Assembly (NCBI GenBank): GCA_965238155.1
Contig: OZ250175.1
Coordinates: 310,001 to 374,000, forward strand
DNA: 64,000 nt
Direction of reading: 5' to 3'
From: BJGV01 sp964196335
GTDB lineage: Bacteria; Pseudomonadota; Gammaproteobacteria; Burkholderiales; Nitrosomonadaceae
A program made the position numbers and the translations under genes. Position 1 is the stretch's first letter, and each line of letters opens with the position of its first letter. Below, piece after piece: positions 1 to 9,233 of the stretch. The notes below the pieces were generated by a model. That model searched no databases, was not told where the DNA came from, and saw only the letters and a list, made by a program, of their open reading frames with translations.

Positions 1-695
1 AACTGCACCTTACTATTTACACCCAAAATTTCCCGGGCATCAGATGGATGTGCCGCCTCTATTTTTCCCCCTGCCTTGGCCGCCATTGCTACAATGTCCG
101 TAAGATAGTATTCTTTTTGTACGTTTTTATTTTCTAGTTTAGGTAACCACTCATGTAGGTTTACATTTGGAACTGCCATAATCCCAGTGTTAATTTCACA
201 GATTTGCCGTTGATCGATACTTGTGTCTTTTTCTTCAACAATTGCAAGAACATTATCTGTTTCAGCATCCCGTATGATTCTGCCATAGCCCGTTGGCTCA
301 TCTAGCTCCATTGTAAGTAAAGCCAATTTTTCTGCTGAAGCAGCTGTTATTAAATTTTGAAGTGTTTCAAGTCTGATCAGTGGTACATCACCATATAACA
401 CCAGCGTCATACCTTTTTTGTCTAAATGTGGCAGGGCCTGCATCAACGCATGTCCGGTACCTAACTGTGGTTCTTGTTTTACCCAAATAAGCTGGTTATT
501 TCCTATGGCATCCGGAACAATTTCGTTTCCATGTCCATATACCACACAAACTTTTTGTGGCGATAATGCATTTGCCGTATCAAGCACATGAGAAAGTAAT
601 GATTTTCCTGCCAGTAAATGTAAAACTTTTGGTAAAGCCGAGTACATGCGCTTTCCAAGTCCGGCTGCTAAAATGATGATGTTCAGATTTTCCAC
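1..695 (-). CDS. glmU: GlmU, N-terminal part (cut by window edge)
   Basis: Bifunctional UDP-GlcNAc pyrophosphorylase / glucosamine-1-phosphate acetyltransferase, a cytoplasmic enzyme making UDP-GlcNAc for cell wall and LPS. Only the N-terminal uridylyltransferase part (about 231 residues) is inside the window. It begins with the nucleotide-binding signature LAAGLGKRMYSALPKVLH, followed by YGDVPL and by EEKD. I chose the GTG at 695 because an in-frame TAA lies two codons upstream and the signature starts a few residues later. The gene lies downstream of atpC on the same strand, as in many proteobacteria, but a terminator stands between them. The acyltransferase half cannot be seen. Confidence 0.93.
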   Translation of the reverse strand, partial: MENLNIIILAAGLGKRMYSALPKVLHLLAGKSLLSHVLDTANALSPQKVCVVYGHGNEIVPDAIGNNQLIWVKQEPQLGTGHALMQALPHLDKKGMTLVLYGDVPLIRLETLQNLITAASAEKLALLTMELDEPTGYGRIIRDAETDNVLAIVEEKDTSIDQRQICEINTGIMAVPNVNLHEWLPKLENKNVQKEYYLTDIVAMAAKAGGKIEAAHPSDAREILGVNSKVQ

Positions 696-920
696 GTGTT
701 AATGGGTATATAGAGAATGCGATATATATTTTGCGTGTAGTGTAATGCTATTAAATGTAGAAATCTGTGTAAGAAATCACAAATACTACAATATAACTAA
801 TCGTAAAATGTTTTGCAGAATTATCAAGCAATAACCTGATTACAGTATAATTAATCGGATAGGATGATATAAAGTTTAACTTTAATCTCCGGTTTATGCA
901 GAAATTATATTGAATAAATA

Positions 921-946
921 AAAAGGCGACCTTAGTCGCCTTTTTT
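921..946 (-). terminator. Rho-independent terminator after atpC
   Basis: A 10-bp perfect stem AAAAGGCGAC / GTCGCCTTTT with a 4-base loop. A T-run follows on each strand, so it can work in both directions. It lies just past the atpC stop and should end the ATP synthase transcript. The space from here to the glmU start (696-920) contains no convincing gene. Confidence 0.88.
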
Positions 947-962
947 GCGTTCAAATAATGTA

Positions 963-1388
963 CTAACGTGTGCGCTTTCTCAGCTTTTCAATTGCTGCTA
1001 TCTGAGCAATAGACTCTGCTAATTCGGCCTGAGCTTTAGCATAATCCATTTTAGAGGACTTATCTTTCATAGCCTCTTCTGCACGTGTTTTAGCTTCAAG
1101 AGCTTTAGCCTCATCCAAATCAGCGCCTCGCACAGCAGTATCAGCAAGAATAGTCACAACACTGGGCTGAACCTCCAGCATTCCGCCAGAAACATAAATT
1201 AATTCTTCCTCAGACTGATCAGGAATTCTAATCCGTACCGACCCTGGTTTTATACTTGTAATCATTGGTGCATGACGGGGGTAAATACCAACCTCACCCA
1301 TTTGTGCCGGCACAATGACAACCTCCGCAAGCCCGGAAAAAATAGCCTGCTCAGCACTTACCACATCTACATGTATTGTCATTGCCAT
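963..1388 (-). CDS. atpC: ATP synthase epsilon subunit
   Basis: Epsilon subunit of the F1 sector, part of the central rotor stalk and an inhibitor of ATP hydrolysis. The 141 residues match the family length: an N-terminal beta-sandwich (MTIHVDVVSAEQAIFSG, then GEVGIYPRHAPMI) and a C-terminal helical hairpin rich in Ala, Glu and Lys. It is the last gene of the atp operon, 13 bp after atpD, and a terminator follows it. Confidence 0.97.
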   Translation of the reverse strand: MAMTIHVDVVSAEQAIFSGLAEVVIVPAQMGEVGIYPRHAPMITSIKPGSVRIRIPDQSEEELIYVSGGMLEVQPSVVTILADTAVRGADLDEAKALEAKTRAEEAMKDKSSKMDYAKAQAELAESIAQIAAIEKLRKRTR

Positions 1389-1401
1389 AATTTAACTCTT
1401 A

Positions 1402-2778
1402 CTAAATGGTCTTAGCTTTTTCAACAGCTTCTTCTATCCCACCAACCATATAAAAAGCCTGCTCTGGCAAATGGTCATATTCACCATTAACAATACCTTT
1501 AAAACCCTTGATAGTATCTTTCAATGAAACATATTTTCCAGGTGTACCGGTAAATACTTCTGCCACATTAAACGGCTGAGATAGAAAACGTTGAATTTTA
1601 CGTGCCCTTGCTACTGACAGTTTATCTTCTGGAGATAGTTCATCCATTCCCAAAATAGCAATAATGTCACGTAATTCCTTATAACGTTGAAGCGTTTGCT
1701 GCACATCACGCGCTGTATTGTAATGATCTTCGCCAACAACTAAAGGATCAAGCTGGCGTGAAGTAGAGTCAAGCGGATCCACAGCGGGGTAGATTCCCAG
1801 AGAAGCAATGTCGCGTGACAATACTACGGTAGCATCCAAATGCCCAAAAGTTGTTGCAGGAGAAGGATCCGTCAGATCATCCGCTGGCACATAGACTGCC
1901 TGAATCGAAGTAATCGATCCGGATTTAGTTGATGTAATTCGTTCTTGTAAGCGTCCCATCTCTTCAGCCAGCGTAGGTTGATATCCTACTGCAGAAGGCA
2001 TACGTCCAAGCAATGCAGATACTTCCGTTCCTGCCAACGTAAATCGGTATATGTTATCAACAAAAAATAGAACATCCCGACCTTCATCACGGAAATTCTC
2101 AGCCATAGTTAAACCAGTTAAGGCTACACGAAGCCTGTTACCAGGGGGCTCGTTCATCTGTCCGTAAACCAGCGACACTTTATCTAGTACGTTAGAATCT
2201 TTCATTTCATGATAGAAATCATTTCCTTCACGGGTACGTTCACCCACTCCGGCAAAAACAGAATATCCGCTATGTTCAGTTGCAATGTTACGGATTAATT
2301 CCATCATGTTAACGGTTTTACCAACACCCGCACCACCAAACAGACCCACCTTGCCGCCCTTAGCAAAAGGACAAACCAAATCAATCACCTTGATCCCCGT
2401 TTCCAGTAATTCAGTGGATGCAGACAATTCATCAAATGCTGGTGCCTTACGATGAATTGACATATGTTTTTCTGCGCCGATGGGACCCATCTCATCGATT
2501 GGTTTCCCCAATACATCCATGATACGCCCCAATGTCTTGGGACCGACCGGCACTTTTATTGGCTCTTTTGTGTTGGTTACCATCATTCCACGACGCAACC
2601 CATCTGAAGATCCCAACGCGATTGTACGCACTATGCCGTCGCCCAATTGCTGCTGTACTTCTAGAGTAAGCTCTGATCCTTCCATTGTCAGCGCGTCATA
2701 TACCTTTGGCAGCACTTCACGTGAAAACTCGACGTCAACTACTGCGCCGATACATTGAACAATTTTTCCTTGGTCCAT
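1402..2778 (-). CDS. atpD: ATP synthase beta subunit
   Basis: Catalytic beta subunit of F1, which makes ATP from ADP and phosphate. The 458 residues are full length. The P-loop GGAGVGKT is at residues 148-155, and the region GERTREGNDFYHEM and the DPSPATTF segment are typical of beta rather than alpha. It lies between atpG and atpC in the standard order. Confidence 0.98.
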   Translation of the reverse strand: MDQGKIVQCIGAVVDVEFSREVLPKVYDALTMEGSELTLEVQQQLGDGIVRTIALGSSDGLRRGMMVTNTKEPIKVPVGPKTLGRIMDVLGKPIDEMGPIGAEKHMSIHRKAPAFDELSASTELLETGIKVIDLVCPFAKGGKVGLFGGAGVGKTVNMMELIRNIATEHSGYSVFAGVGERTREGNDFYHEMKDSNVLDKVSLVYGQMNEPPGNRLRVALTGLTMAENFRDEGRDVLFFVDNIYRFTLAGTEVSALLGRMPSAVGYQPTLAEEMGRLQERITSTKSGSITSIQAVYVPADDLTDPSPATTFGHLDATVVLSRDIASLGIYPAVDPLDSTSRQLDPLVVGEDHYNTARDVQQTLQRYKELRDIIAILGMDELSPEDKLSVARARKIQRFLSQPFNVAEVFTGTPGKYVSLKDTIKGFKGIVNGEYDHLPEQAFYMVGGIEEAVEKAKTI

Positions 2779-2809
2779 GGTTGTTCCTTAATTACTAAAT
2801 CAAAAATTA

Positions 2810-3718
2810 TTAAACCGCTGCAGCGCCGGCAACTATTTCAGAAAGCTCTTTCGTAATAGCTGCCTGACGGGTCTTGTTGTAAACCAATGTAAGCTCGTTA
2901 ATTACATCTCCTGCATTATCTGATGCAGCCTTCATTGCAACCATCCGAGCAGATTGCTCAGAAGCTATATTTTCCGTCAACGACTGATAAATGAGTGCCT
3001 CTATATATCTCACCATGACGTCATCAATAACAGTTTTAGCATCAGGTTCGTAAATATAGTCCCATGTTCCAGCCGGTCCCTCATGATACTTGCTATCACT
3101 TTCTTTCCCTTCTTCACTACCGCCCTGTAGCTGTTCATCAGATAATGGCAATAACTTTTCCACTATGGGCTCTTGTTTCATAGCATTAATAAAGCGAGTA
3201 TAAAAAAGATACACCCGGTCAAAACGATCCTCGTTGTAACCGTCAAGTATAACTTTCACCGCGCCAATAAGTTTTTCTAAATGCGGGGCGTCGCCCAACC
3301 CCACAACATTCGAAACCACATTAGCCCCGACACGGGTCATAAAACCTAAACTTTTATTACCAATACAACAGACTTCAATCTGCTCTCCCTCACCTTCCCA
3401 CTCTTTTATCTTTGCCGTCGCTAAGCGCAGAATATTAGTGTTAAGTCCTCCGCACAAACCCTTATCGGAAGTAACCACAATGATCCCGATACGCTTGACC
3501 GTGTCCCTCTCTACCAGAAAGGGGTGCTTATATTCGCTGCTGGCCCGACTCATATGTGCTGCGACATTGCGGATTTTATCTCCGTAAGGGCGCGCCTTTT
3601 TCATCCGCTCTTGTGCTTTACGCATTTTAGAGGCAGCCACCATTTCCATCGCACGTGTGATCTTTTGCGTATTTTTTACGCTACTGATCTTGGTCCGTAT
3701 TTCTCTGCTTCCAGCCAT
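2810..3718 (-). CDS. atpG: ATP synthase gamma subunit
   Basis: Gamma subunit, the rotor shaft inside the alpha3-beta3 ring. It is 302 residues long. The N-terminal coiled-coil helix (IRTKISSVKNTQKITRAMEM) and the C-terminal helix with NELTLVYNKTRQAAITKEL are family hallmarks. A short acidic insertion near residues 200-215 (GGSEEGKESDSKYHE) is of the kind that varies between species. It starts 3 bp after the atpA stop, so the two are probably translationally coupled. Confidence 0.98.
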   Translation of the reverse strand: MAGSREIRTKISSVKNTQKITRAMEMVAASKMRKAQERMKKARPYGDKIRNVAAHMSRASSEYKHPFLVERDTVKRIGIIVVTSDKGLCGGLNTNILRLATAKIKEWEGEGEQIEVCCIGNKSLGFMTRVGANVVSNVVGLGDAPHLEKLIGAVKVILDGYNEDRFDRVYLFYTRFINAMKQEPIVEKLLPLSDEQLQGGSEEGKESDSKYHEGPAGTWDYIYEPDAKTVIDDVMVRYIEALIYQSLTENIASEQSARMVAMKAASDNAGDVINELTLVYNKTRQAAITKELSEIVAGAAAV

Positions 3719-3721
3719 AGT

Positions 3722-5263
3722 TTAATAAGACCCGCTCGATTTAAAGTCTTGAACTGCTGCATCAAGCTCTTTCTCAGTTTCGGCGTCAAGTTCTCCGCTG
3801 GTTTGAATCTTGTCCATGATGGCGCTGTATTTACTCCGCATATGGCCTCTCAGCGCAGATTCAAATACCAGTGCACGATTTACTTCCACATCATCCAAAT
3901 ATCCCTTGTTGACAGCAAACAGTGTGAGCGCCATTTCAGCCACACTTAAGGTGGAATATTGCGCCTGTTTCATCAGTTCCGTTACCATTTTCCCGCGCTC
4001 CAATTGCTTTCGGGTAGCCTCATCAAGATCAGAGGCAAATTGCGCGAATGCTGCAAGCTCTCGATACTGTGCCAACGCAAGACGTATACCACCACCCAGT
4101 TTCTTGATAACTTTGGTTTGTGCTGCACCACCCACACGTGACACCGAAACCCCTGCGTTAATTGCGGGACGAATACCAGCATTAAACAGATCTGTTTCCA
4201 GAAAGATCTGTCCGTCAGTAATTGAAATTACGTTGGTAGGAACAAAAGCAGTAACGTCACCTGCCTGAGTTTCAATTACCGGCAGAGCCGTTAATGAACC
4301 CGTTTTACCTTTTACCTTTCCATCGGTGGCTTTTTCGACATATGCCGCACTGACCCGAGCAGCACGCTCCAATAATCGTGAGTGCAGATAGAACACGTCA
4401 CCAGGATAAGCTTCACGGCCAGGTGGCCGACGAAGCAATAATGAAATTTGCCGGTACGCCCAAGCCTGTTTGGTTAAATCATCATAAATAATAAGAGCAT
4501 CTTCGCCTTTATCACGGAAATACTCCCCCATTGTGCAGCCGGAATAGGGTGCGATAAATTGCATTGCTGCTGATTCAGATGCAGTTGCAGCAACTACAAT
4601 GGTGTACTCCATAGCCCCGTGCTCTTCCAACTTACGTACCACGTTTGCGACAGACGAGGCCTTTTGTCCGACCGCAACATAGATGCAGGTCATGTTTTCA
4701 CCCTTCTGATTAATGATTGTGTCAATCGCAACGGCTGTCTTGCCAGTTTGACGATCACCAATAATCAGTTCACGCTGTCCACGTCCTACAGGAACCATTG
4801 CATCAATAGATTTCAACCCGGTTTGCACAGGCTGATCCACAGACTGACGCCAGATCACCCCTGGTGCGATTTTCTCTATCGGCTCCGAACCCTTCGCAGT
4901 TATCGGGCCTTTGCCGTCTATAGGCTGTCCCAGAGAATTAACAACCCGACCCATTAGCTCTTCGCCTACCGGCACCTCCAAAATACGACCGGTACATTTG
5001 ACAGTGTCACCTTCGGTAATGTGTTCATATTCACCCAGAATCACTGCACCCACAGAATCACGCTCAAGATTGAGCGCAAGTCCGAAAGTGTTACCGGGAA
5101 ACTCAAGCATCTCACCTTGCATCACATCAGACAGACCGTGAACACGCACAATCCCGTCAGTAACCGAAACAACGGTACCCTGAGTCTTGATCTCCGAAGT
5201 GGCATCAAGCCCTTCTATCTTGTTTTTAATCAGTTCGCTAATTTCAGATGGATTTAACTGCAT
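3722..5263 (-). CDS. atpA: ATP synthase alpha subunit
   Basis: Regulatory, non-catalytic nucleotide-binding alpha subunit of F1; 513 residues, the usual length. The P-loop GDRQTGKT is at residues 169-176, and the alpha-type segment SLLLRRPPGREAYPGDVFY follows. The N-terminal helix that binds the delta subunit is present. It sits between atpH and atpG. Confidence 0.98.
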   Translation of the reverse strand: MQLNPSEISELIKNKIEGLDATSEIKTQGTVVSVTDGIVRVHGLSDVMQGEMLEFPGNTFGLALNLERDSVGAVILGEYEHITEGDTVKCTGRILEVPVGEELMGRVVNSLGQPIDGKGPITAKGSEPIEKIAPGVIWRQSVDQPVQTGLKSIDAMVPVGRGQRELIIGDRQTGKTAVAIDTIINQKGENMTCIYVAVGQKASSVANVVRKLEEHGAMEYTIVVAATASESAAMQFIAPYSGCTMGEYFRDKGEDALIIYDDLTKQAWAYRQISLLLRRPPGREAYPGDVFYLHSRLLERAARVSAAYVEKATDGKVKGKTGSLTALPVIETQAGDVTAFVPTNVISITDGQIFLETDLFNAGIRPAINAGVSVSRVGGAAQTKVIKKLGGGIRLALAQYRELAAFAQFASDLDEATRKQLERGKMVTELMKQAQYSTLSVAEMALTLFAVNKGYLDDVEVNRALVFESALRGHMRSKYSAIMDKIQTSGELDAETEKELDAAVQDFKSSGSY

Positions 5264-5275
5264 TTCTTATAACTC

Positions 5276-5812
5276 CTAGCTTTTAAGCGCAACAGACATG
5301 GCTTCCAGTTTTCCGCGTACAGAAGCATCAAATACCTCGTCGCCAATTTCAACCTTTACCCCACCTATTAATTCTGGATTTACATCTACCCTGGCCTCTA
5401 TTTTGCACTTAAACTTAGACTCGAGGCCCGTTACTAAGTCTTTAAGTTGTTCATCAGTCATGGCAAATGCGGAAATAACTTTTGCTTCCTGCACACCCTC
5501 TTGTTGTGTCTTCAATTGCTCAAATAATTCACTTACTTCGGGCAATACTTCAACCCGCTTACCTTCAACCAACAACAATATAAAAGTACGACCTTCTTTA
5601 TTGAGTTTTTTGCCGCATATATCAAGAAGCAATTCGCCCAAACGCTTAGCAGATACCGACGGATTACCAAGAAGAGCACGAATACGCCCGTCATCTGCTA
5701 CAAATGCAGCTAATTTCAGCATGTCAGACCAGGCAGATAATTTATTACCTGCCTTAGCCAACCTAAACGCTGCTTCCGCATAAGGACGTGCAATAGTTAG
5801 TGCTTCAGCCAT
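5276..5812 (-). CDS. atpH: ATP synthase delta subunit
   Basis: Delta subunit (178 residues), which joins the peripheral b-subunit stalk to the top of F1. The N-terminal six-helix domain starts with ARPYAEAAF, and the C-terminal segment PELIGGVKVEIGDEVFDASV is the family signature. It starts 3 bp after the atpF stop. Confidence 0.97.
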   Translation of the reverse strand: MAEALTIARPYAEAAFRLAKAGNKLSAWSDMLKLAAFVADDGRIRALLGNPSVSAKRLGELLLDICGKKLNKEGRTFILLLVEGKRVEVLPEVSELFEQLKTQQEGVQEAKVISAFAMTDEQLKDLVTGLESKFKCKIEARVDVNPELIGGVKVEIGDEVFDASVRGKLEAMSVALKS

Positions 5813-5815
5813 TGC

Positions 5816-6286
5816 TTATAGCTCTGCCTTAATAGTTTTAAGTAATTCAGCGTGAGCTTTAGCATCTACTTCCCGGTCCAGAATTTTTGCTGCACCGGCT
5901 ACAGCTAAATCAGCAACATGCTGACGCAACATTTCCCTAGCACGAAAGACTTCTTGCTCAACTTCTGCCTTCGCACTGGCAACGATGCGATCCCCTTCTT
6001 CTTTGGCGAGACCCTTTGCCTCCTCGACAACCTGAGATGAGCGTTTTTCTGCTTGAGCAATGATTTCAGCAGCTTTCTGCTTCGCTTCACGTAAATCCTC
6101 AGCAGCGCCTTTAGAAGCCAGCTCCAATTCATGCTTTCCGCGCTCTCCCGCTGCTAAACCGTCAGCAATTTGTTTCTTGCGGTCACTCAGTGCCTGCATA
6201 ATGGGCGGCCATACAAACTTCATACAGAACCAGACAAACAAAATAAACATGATTGTTTGTGCGAGTAAGGTAGCATTGATATTCAT
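5816..6286 (-). CDS. atpF: ATP synthase b subunit
   Basis: Subunit b of Fo (156 residues), the peripheral stalk. One N-terminal membrane helix (about residues 5-25, TIMFILFVWFCMKFVWPPIM) is followed by a long charged Ala/Glu/Lys coiled coil. The length and the FVWPPI motif are typical of proteobacterial b subunits. Confidence 0.97.
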   Translation of the reverse strand: MNINATLLAQTIMFILFVWFCMKFVWPPIMQALSDRKKQIADGLAAGERGKHELELASKGAAEDLREAKQKAAEIIAQAEKRSSQVVEEAKGLAKEEGDRIVASAKAEVEQEVFRAREMLRQHVADLAVAGAAKILDREVDAKAHAELLKTIKAEL

Positions 6287-6322
6287 GTACGAACCTTTTT
6301 AATGAAAAACGATGATGGGGCT

Positions 6323-6559
6323 CTAACCGCCGACCACCGCAAACAGAATATACATGGAAATACCAACAGCAATCATTGGCACAGCATCGACCAGACCCAT
6401 GACAATGAAAAACTGGGTACGCAACATTGGAATTAATTCTGGTTGACGTGCTGCACCCTCAAGGAATCGTCCGCCCAAAATGCCGATGCCAACCGCAGCA
6501 CCAAGCGCGCCTAGGCCCATCATGATCGCGCCGGCGATATATAATAGTGATTGTTCCAC
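6323..6559 (-). CDS. atpE: ATP synthase c subunit
   Basis: Subunit c, the proton-carrying ring subunit of Fo; 78 residues forming a hairpin of two membrane helices. The polar loop is ARQPEL around residues 37-42, and the conserved proton-binding acidic residue is Asp58 (GLVDAVPM). There is no sodium-type ligand set, so a proton ring is expected. Confidence 0.97.
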   Translation of the reverse strand: MEQSLLYIAGAIMMGLGALGAAVGIGILGGRFLEGAARQPELIPMLRTQFFIVMGLVDAVPMIAVGISMYILFAVVGG

Positions 6560-6591
6560 AGAGTTCTCCTATAAATAAAATAATGCAAAAA

Positions 6592-7476
6592 TCAATGATG
6601 CTCCTGGTGAGCCATGTCCAAATAAACAATAGTAAGCGTCATAAATATAAAGGCCTGCAGCGTTATGATCAGGATGTGAAATATTGCCCACCCCAAGGAT
6701 AACAGTATTTGTGTTCCAAATAATACTGAGTTACCCGCACTAGCAGCAGCCCACGATCCCCCCATTATTGCCAGTAAAATAAAAATCATCTCGCCTGCGT
6801 ACATGTTACCAAATAATCGTAATGAGAGTGAAACCGGCTTAGCAATTAAGTTAACGCCTTCCAGAAAAAGATTTATCGGGATAAAGAGTGTTTTAATTAC
6901 GGGGTTAGTACTACTAAAGGGCTGCAACGCTAACTCACCGGCAAAGCCACCCGCACCTTTAACCTTGATACTGTAATAAATCACCAGAATAAATACCGCA
7001 ATGGACATGCCGAATGTAGCATTTGGATCAGTCGTAGGGACCACCTTAAGAAAAGGAAGGCCGAGCGCATGAGCTACAACCGGTAAATAATCAACGGGCA
7101 CCAAATCCATCAGATTCATTAAAAAAATCCATATGAAAATGGTCAGCGCTAATGGGGCGACCAGTGGATTTCGGCCACTGAATGAGCCACGCACACTATC
7201 GTCAATGAACTCAATTATCCATTCAACAAAATTTTGTGCGCCTGCAGGCACATGCACAGTTGCACTTTTTGCAACTTTGAAAAAGAAATAAAGAAAAAGG
7301 GCGCCAAGCAGGAGAGAAACCCCCAGAGTATCTACGTTAATTGCCCAAAACCCCATAGCTTTAGCCTGCTCCGGACTTTGCGCCAAACCCAAGGAGCCAT
7401 CTGGTAATTTACCAAAAGTCAGGTTCTGAAGATGGTGCTTGATATATTCGTTTGAACTGAGTGATTCGCTGGCCAT
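6592..7476 (-). CDS. atpB: ATP synthase a subunit
   Basis: Subunit a of Fo, which forms the proton half-channels against the c ring. The penultimate-helix signature SLSLRLFGNMYAGEM contains the essential arginine. Five to six membrane helices are visible. I start it at the ATG at 7476 (MASESLSSNEYIKHHLQ, 294 residues). The open frame extends to a TTG at 7533 that overlaps atpI, but the extra 19 residues look like read-through of the leader. Confidence 0.95.
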   Translation of the reverse strand: MASESLSSNEYIKHHLQNLTFGKLPDGSLGLAQSPEQAKAMGFWAINVDTLGVSLLLGALFLYFFFKVAKSATVHVPAGAQNFVEWIIEFIDDSVRGSFSGRNPLVAPLALTIFIWIFLMNLMDLVPVDYLPVVAHALGLPFLKVVPTTDPNATFGMSIAVFILVIYYSIKVKGAGGFAGELALQPFSSTNPVIKTLFIPINLFLEGVNLIAKPVSLSLRLFGNMYAGEMIFILLAIMGGSWAAASAGNSVLFGTQILLSLGWAIFHILIITLQAFIFMTLTIVYLDMAHQEHH

Positions 7477-7498
7477 AAATACTTTATTATATTTTACT

Positions 7499-7870
7499 TT
7501 AGTTACTTTTTCTCTCACGTTGTAACGGGGCAATTATCCATGCCAACTGACCCACCACAAAACCAATCAAAACTGCCAGAGGAACAAGCTTAAATGGTCC
7601 CATCCCTATTGCCAGAAGTACACATATAACCAAAAAACGCTCCAATCCGGAGCGATAAAATAACCACAAATGCTGATGTGCTTCCAGTAGAGTTTTCTGT
7701 TTACTACGTTGCATACGCCAAAGCAACAACAGCGTACCCATCAAAGCAACTACCCCACCATATAATGCAGCCTTTGCTTCCGCTTCCCCTTGCAAGGCAT
7801 AACCAAACATCCCGACTACTACGGAAATTACAACCTGCAGTACTGCTGTGCGGTGTACGCTGGATTCCAT
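7499..7870 (-). CDS. atpI: AtpI, ATP synthase assembly protein
   Basis: Small membrane protein (123 residues, four predicted membrane helices), first gene of the atp operon. It is not part of the finished enzyme; known family members assist c-ring assembly and possibly magnesium uptake. The sequence is weakly conserved, so the call rests on size, hydrophobic pattern (GMFGYALQGEAEAKAALYGG) and position before atpB. Confidence 0.88.
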   Translation of the reverse strand: MESSVHRTAVLQVVISVVVGMFGYALQGEAEAKAALYGGVVALMGTLLLLWRMQRSKQKTLLEAHQHLWLFYRSGLERFLVICVLLAIGMGPFKLVPLAVLIGFVVGQLAWIIAPLQRERKSN

Positions 7871-7920
7871 TACCGCATCTCAACGCATGATTTCCGAAGT
7901 CCGACGCTGGAAAAAAAGAA

Positions 7921-7949
7921 AGTTTAATGTTTCATTGAAAGACTGTCAA
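7921..7949 (-). promoter_or_regulatory. sigma70-type promoter of the atp operon
   Basis: On the minus strand a perfect -35 TTGACA (7944-7949) is followed after exactly 17 bp by TAAACT (7921-7926). This is about 50 bp upstream of the atpI start. An inverted repeat CAAGGG-ACAA-CCCTTG (7947-7962) overlaps the upstream end of the -35 box and could be an operator. Confidence 0.75.
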
Positions 7950-8044
7950 GGGACAACCCTTGGGGATATCAAGCAATATATCTTGATAAGGATTAAACAA
8001 CTGGAAATCAGGGGAGTTAAAATTGTGAAACTATAACGGACTTG

Positions 8045-9181
8045 TCAGGAAAACCTTAGATGCTCAATCCCTTCATTTAGATCTGCGTCTTTGGCTCCAG
8101 CTCCTCTAAGTTTAATCTCTAATCGCAGCTCATTTTGGGAATCAGCATTCTTTATCGCTTCCTCATAACTAATCTTTCCTGCCTCATAGAGTTCAAACAA
8201 TGCCGTATCAAAGGTCATCATTCCCATTTCCCTGGATTTTTTCATGATTTCTTTAATCTCGTGAACGTCACCCTTAAGAATCAGATCAGAAATCAACGGA
8301 GAATCAAGTAAGATTTCAAACGCTGCCACTCGTCCCTTACCCGTTTTGACCGGAAGCAGCCGTTGCGCAATTATCGCTTTCATATTTAAAGACAAATCCA
8401 TTAATAATTGTGCCTTACGCTCTTCAGGAAAGAAATTGATTATGCGGTCAAGAGCCTGATTTGCACTGTTTGCATGTAACGTACCCATGCACAAATGCCC
8501 GGTTTCGGCAAAGGATATTGCGTGTTCCATCGTTTCACGTGCCCGGATTTCACCTATCAAAATCACATCAGGCGCCTGTCGCAAGGTATTTTTCAGCGCA
8601 GCTTCCCAAGACTCTGTATCGATCCCCACTTCACGCTGAGTTATCATGCAATTAATGTGCTCATGTACATATTCCACAGGGTCCTCAATGGTAATAATGT
8701 GACCATGACTATTTCGGTTGCGATGACCAATTAGTGCTGCTAATGATGTAGATTTACCAGAACCCGTACCACCGACAAAAATCACCAAACCACGCTTGCT
8801 CATCACCACATCTTTTAATACTGGCGGCAGTCCAAGCCCTTCAAATGTAGGTATCTCAGTGGTAATAGTACGCAACACCATCCCTGCACACTGCTGCTGG
8901 ATAAAAGCGTTGACACGAAAGCGTCCGATACTCGGCGGATGAATCGCAAAATTACATTCCTTGGTAGTCGTGAACTCTTCTTTTTGCTTTTCGTCCATGA
9001 TGGCGCGCACCAGTTCCAAAGTATGCTGAGGTGTTAACGGCTGCTTTGACATTGGAACCATTTTTCCATCAATTTTGAAGGAAGGTGGAAGACCGGCAGT
9101 AATAAATATATCTGATGCATTTTTACTGAGCATCAATCGCAGCAGATCAAATACAAATTTTTCTGCCTGATTTTGTTCCAT
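8045..9181 (-). CDS. pilU: PilU, PilT-like twitching ATPase
   Basis: Cytoplasmic AAA+ ATPase of the type IV pilus, an accessory retraction motor working with PilT. It has 378 residues. Walker A GGTGSGKST is at 137-145, then the Asp box (TIEDPVEYVHEH), Walker B (LIGEIRARETME) and the His box (GHLCMGTLHANSA). The divergent LIGEIRARE and the C-terminal tail longer than in PilT identify PilU. It lies 52 bp after pilT on the same strand. Confidence 0.93.
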   Translation of the reverse strand: MEQNQAEKFVFDLLRLMLSKNASDIFITAGLPPSFKIDGKMVPMSKQPLTPQHTLELVRAIMDEKQKEEFTTTKECNFAIHPPSIGRFRVNAFIQQQCAGMVLRTITTEIPTFEGLGLPPVLKDVVMSKRGLVIFVGGTGSGKSTSLAALIGHRNRNSHGHIITIEDPVEYVHEHINCMITQREVGIDTESWEAALKNTLRQAPDVILIGEIRARETMEHAISFAETGHLCMGTLHANSANQALDRIINFFPEERKAQLLMDLSLNMKAIIAQRLLPVKTGKGRVAAFEILLDSPLISDLILKGDVHEIKEIMKKSREMGMMTFDTALFELYEAGKISYEEAIKNADSQNELRLEIKLRGAGAKDADLNEGIEHLRFS

Positions 9182-9233
9182 GGATTACTCCTAAGATTTC
9201 TCTATTTTTCGGTTAGAATTAAGTCAAAAATCA

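Noticed and set aside
751..954. Open frame of 67 codons after glmU
   Set aside because: It overlaps the atp terminator, has very biased composition and no protein-like pattern.
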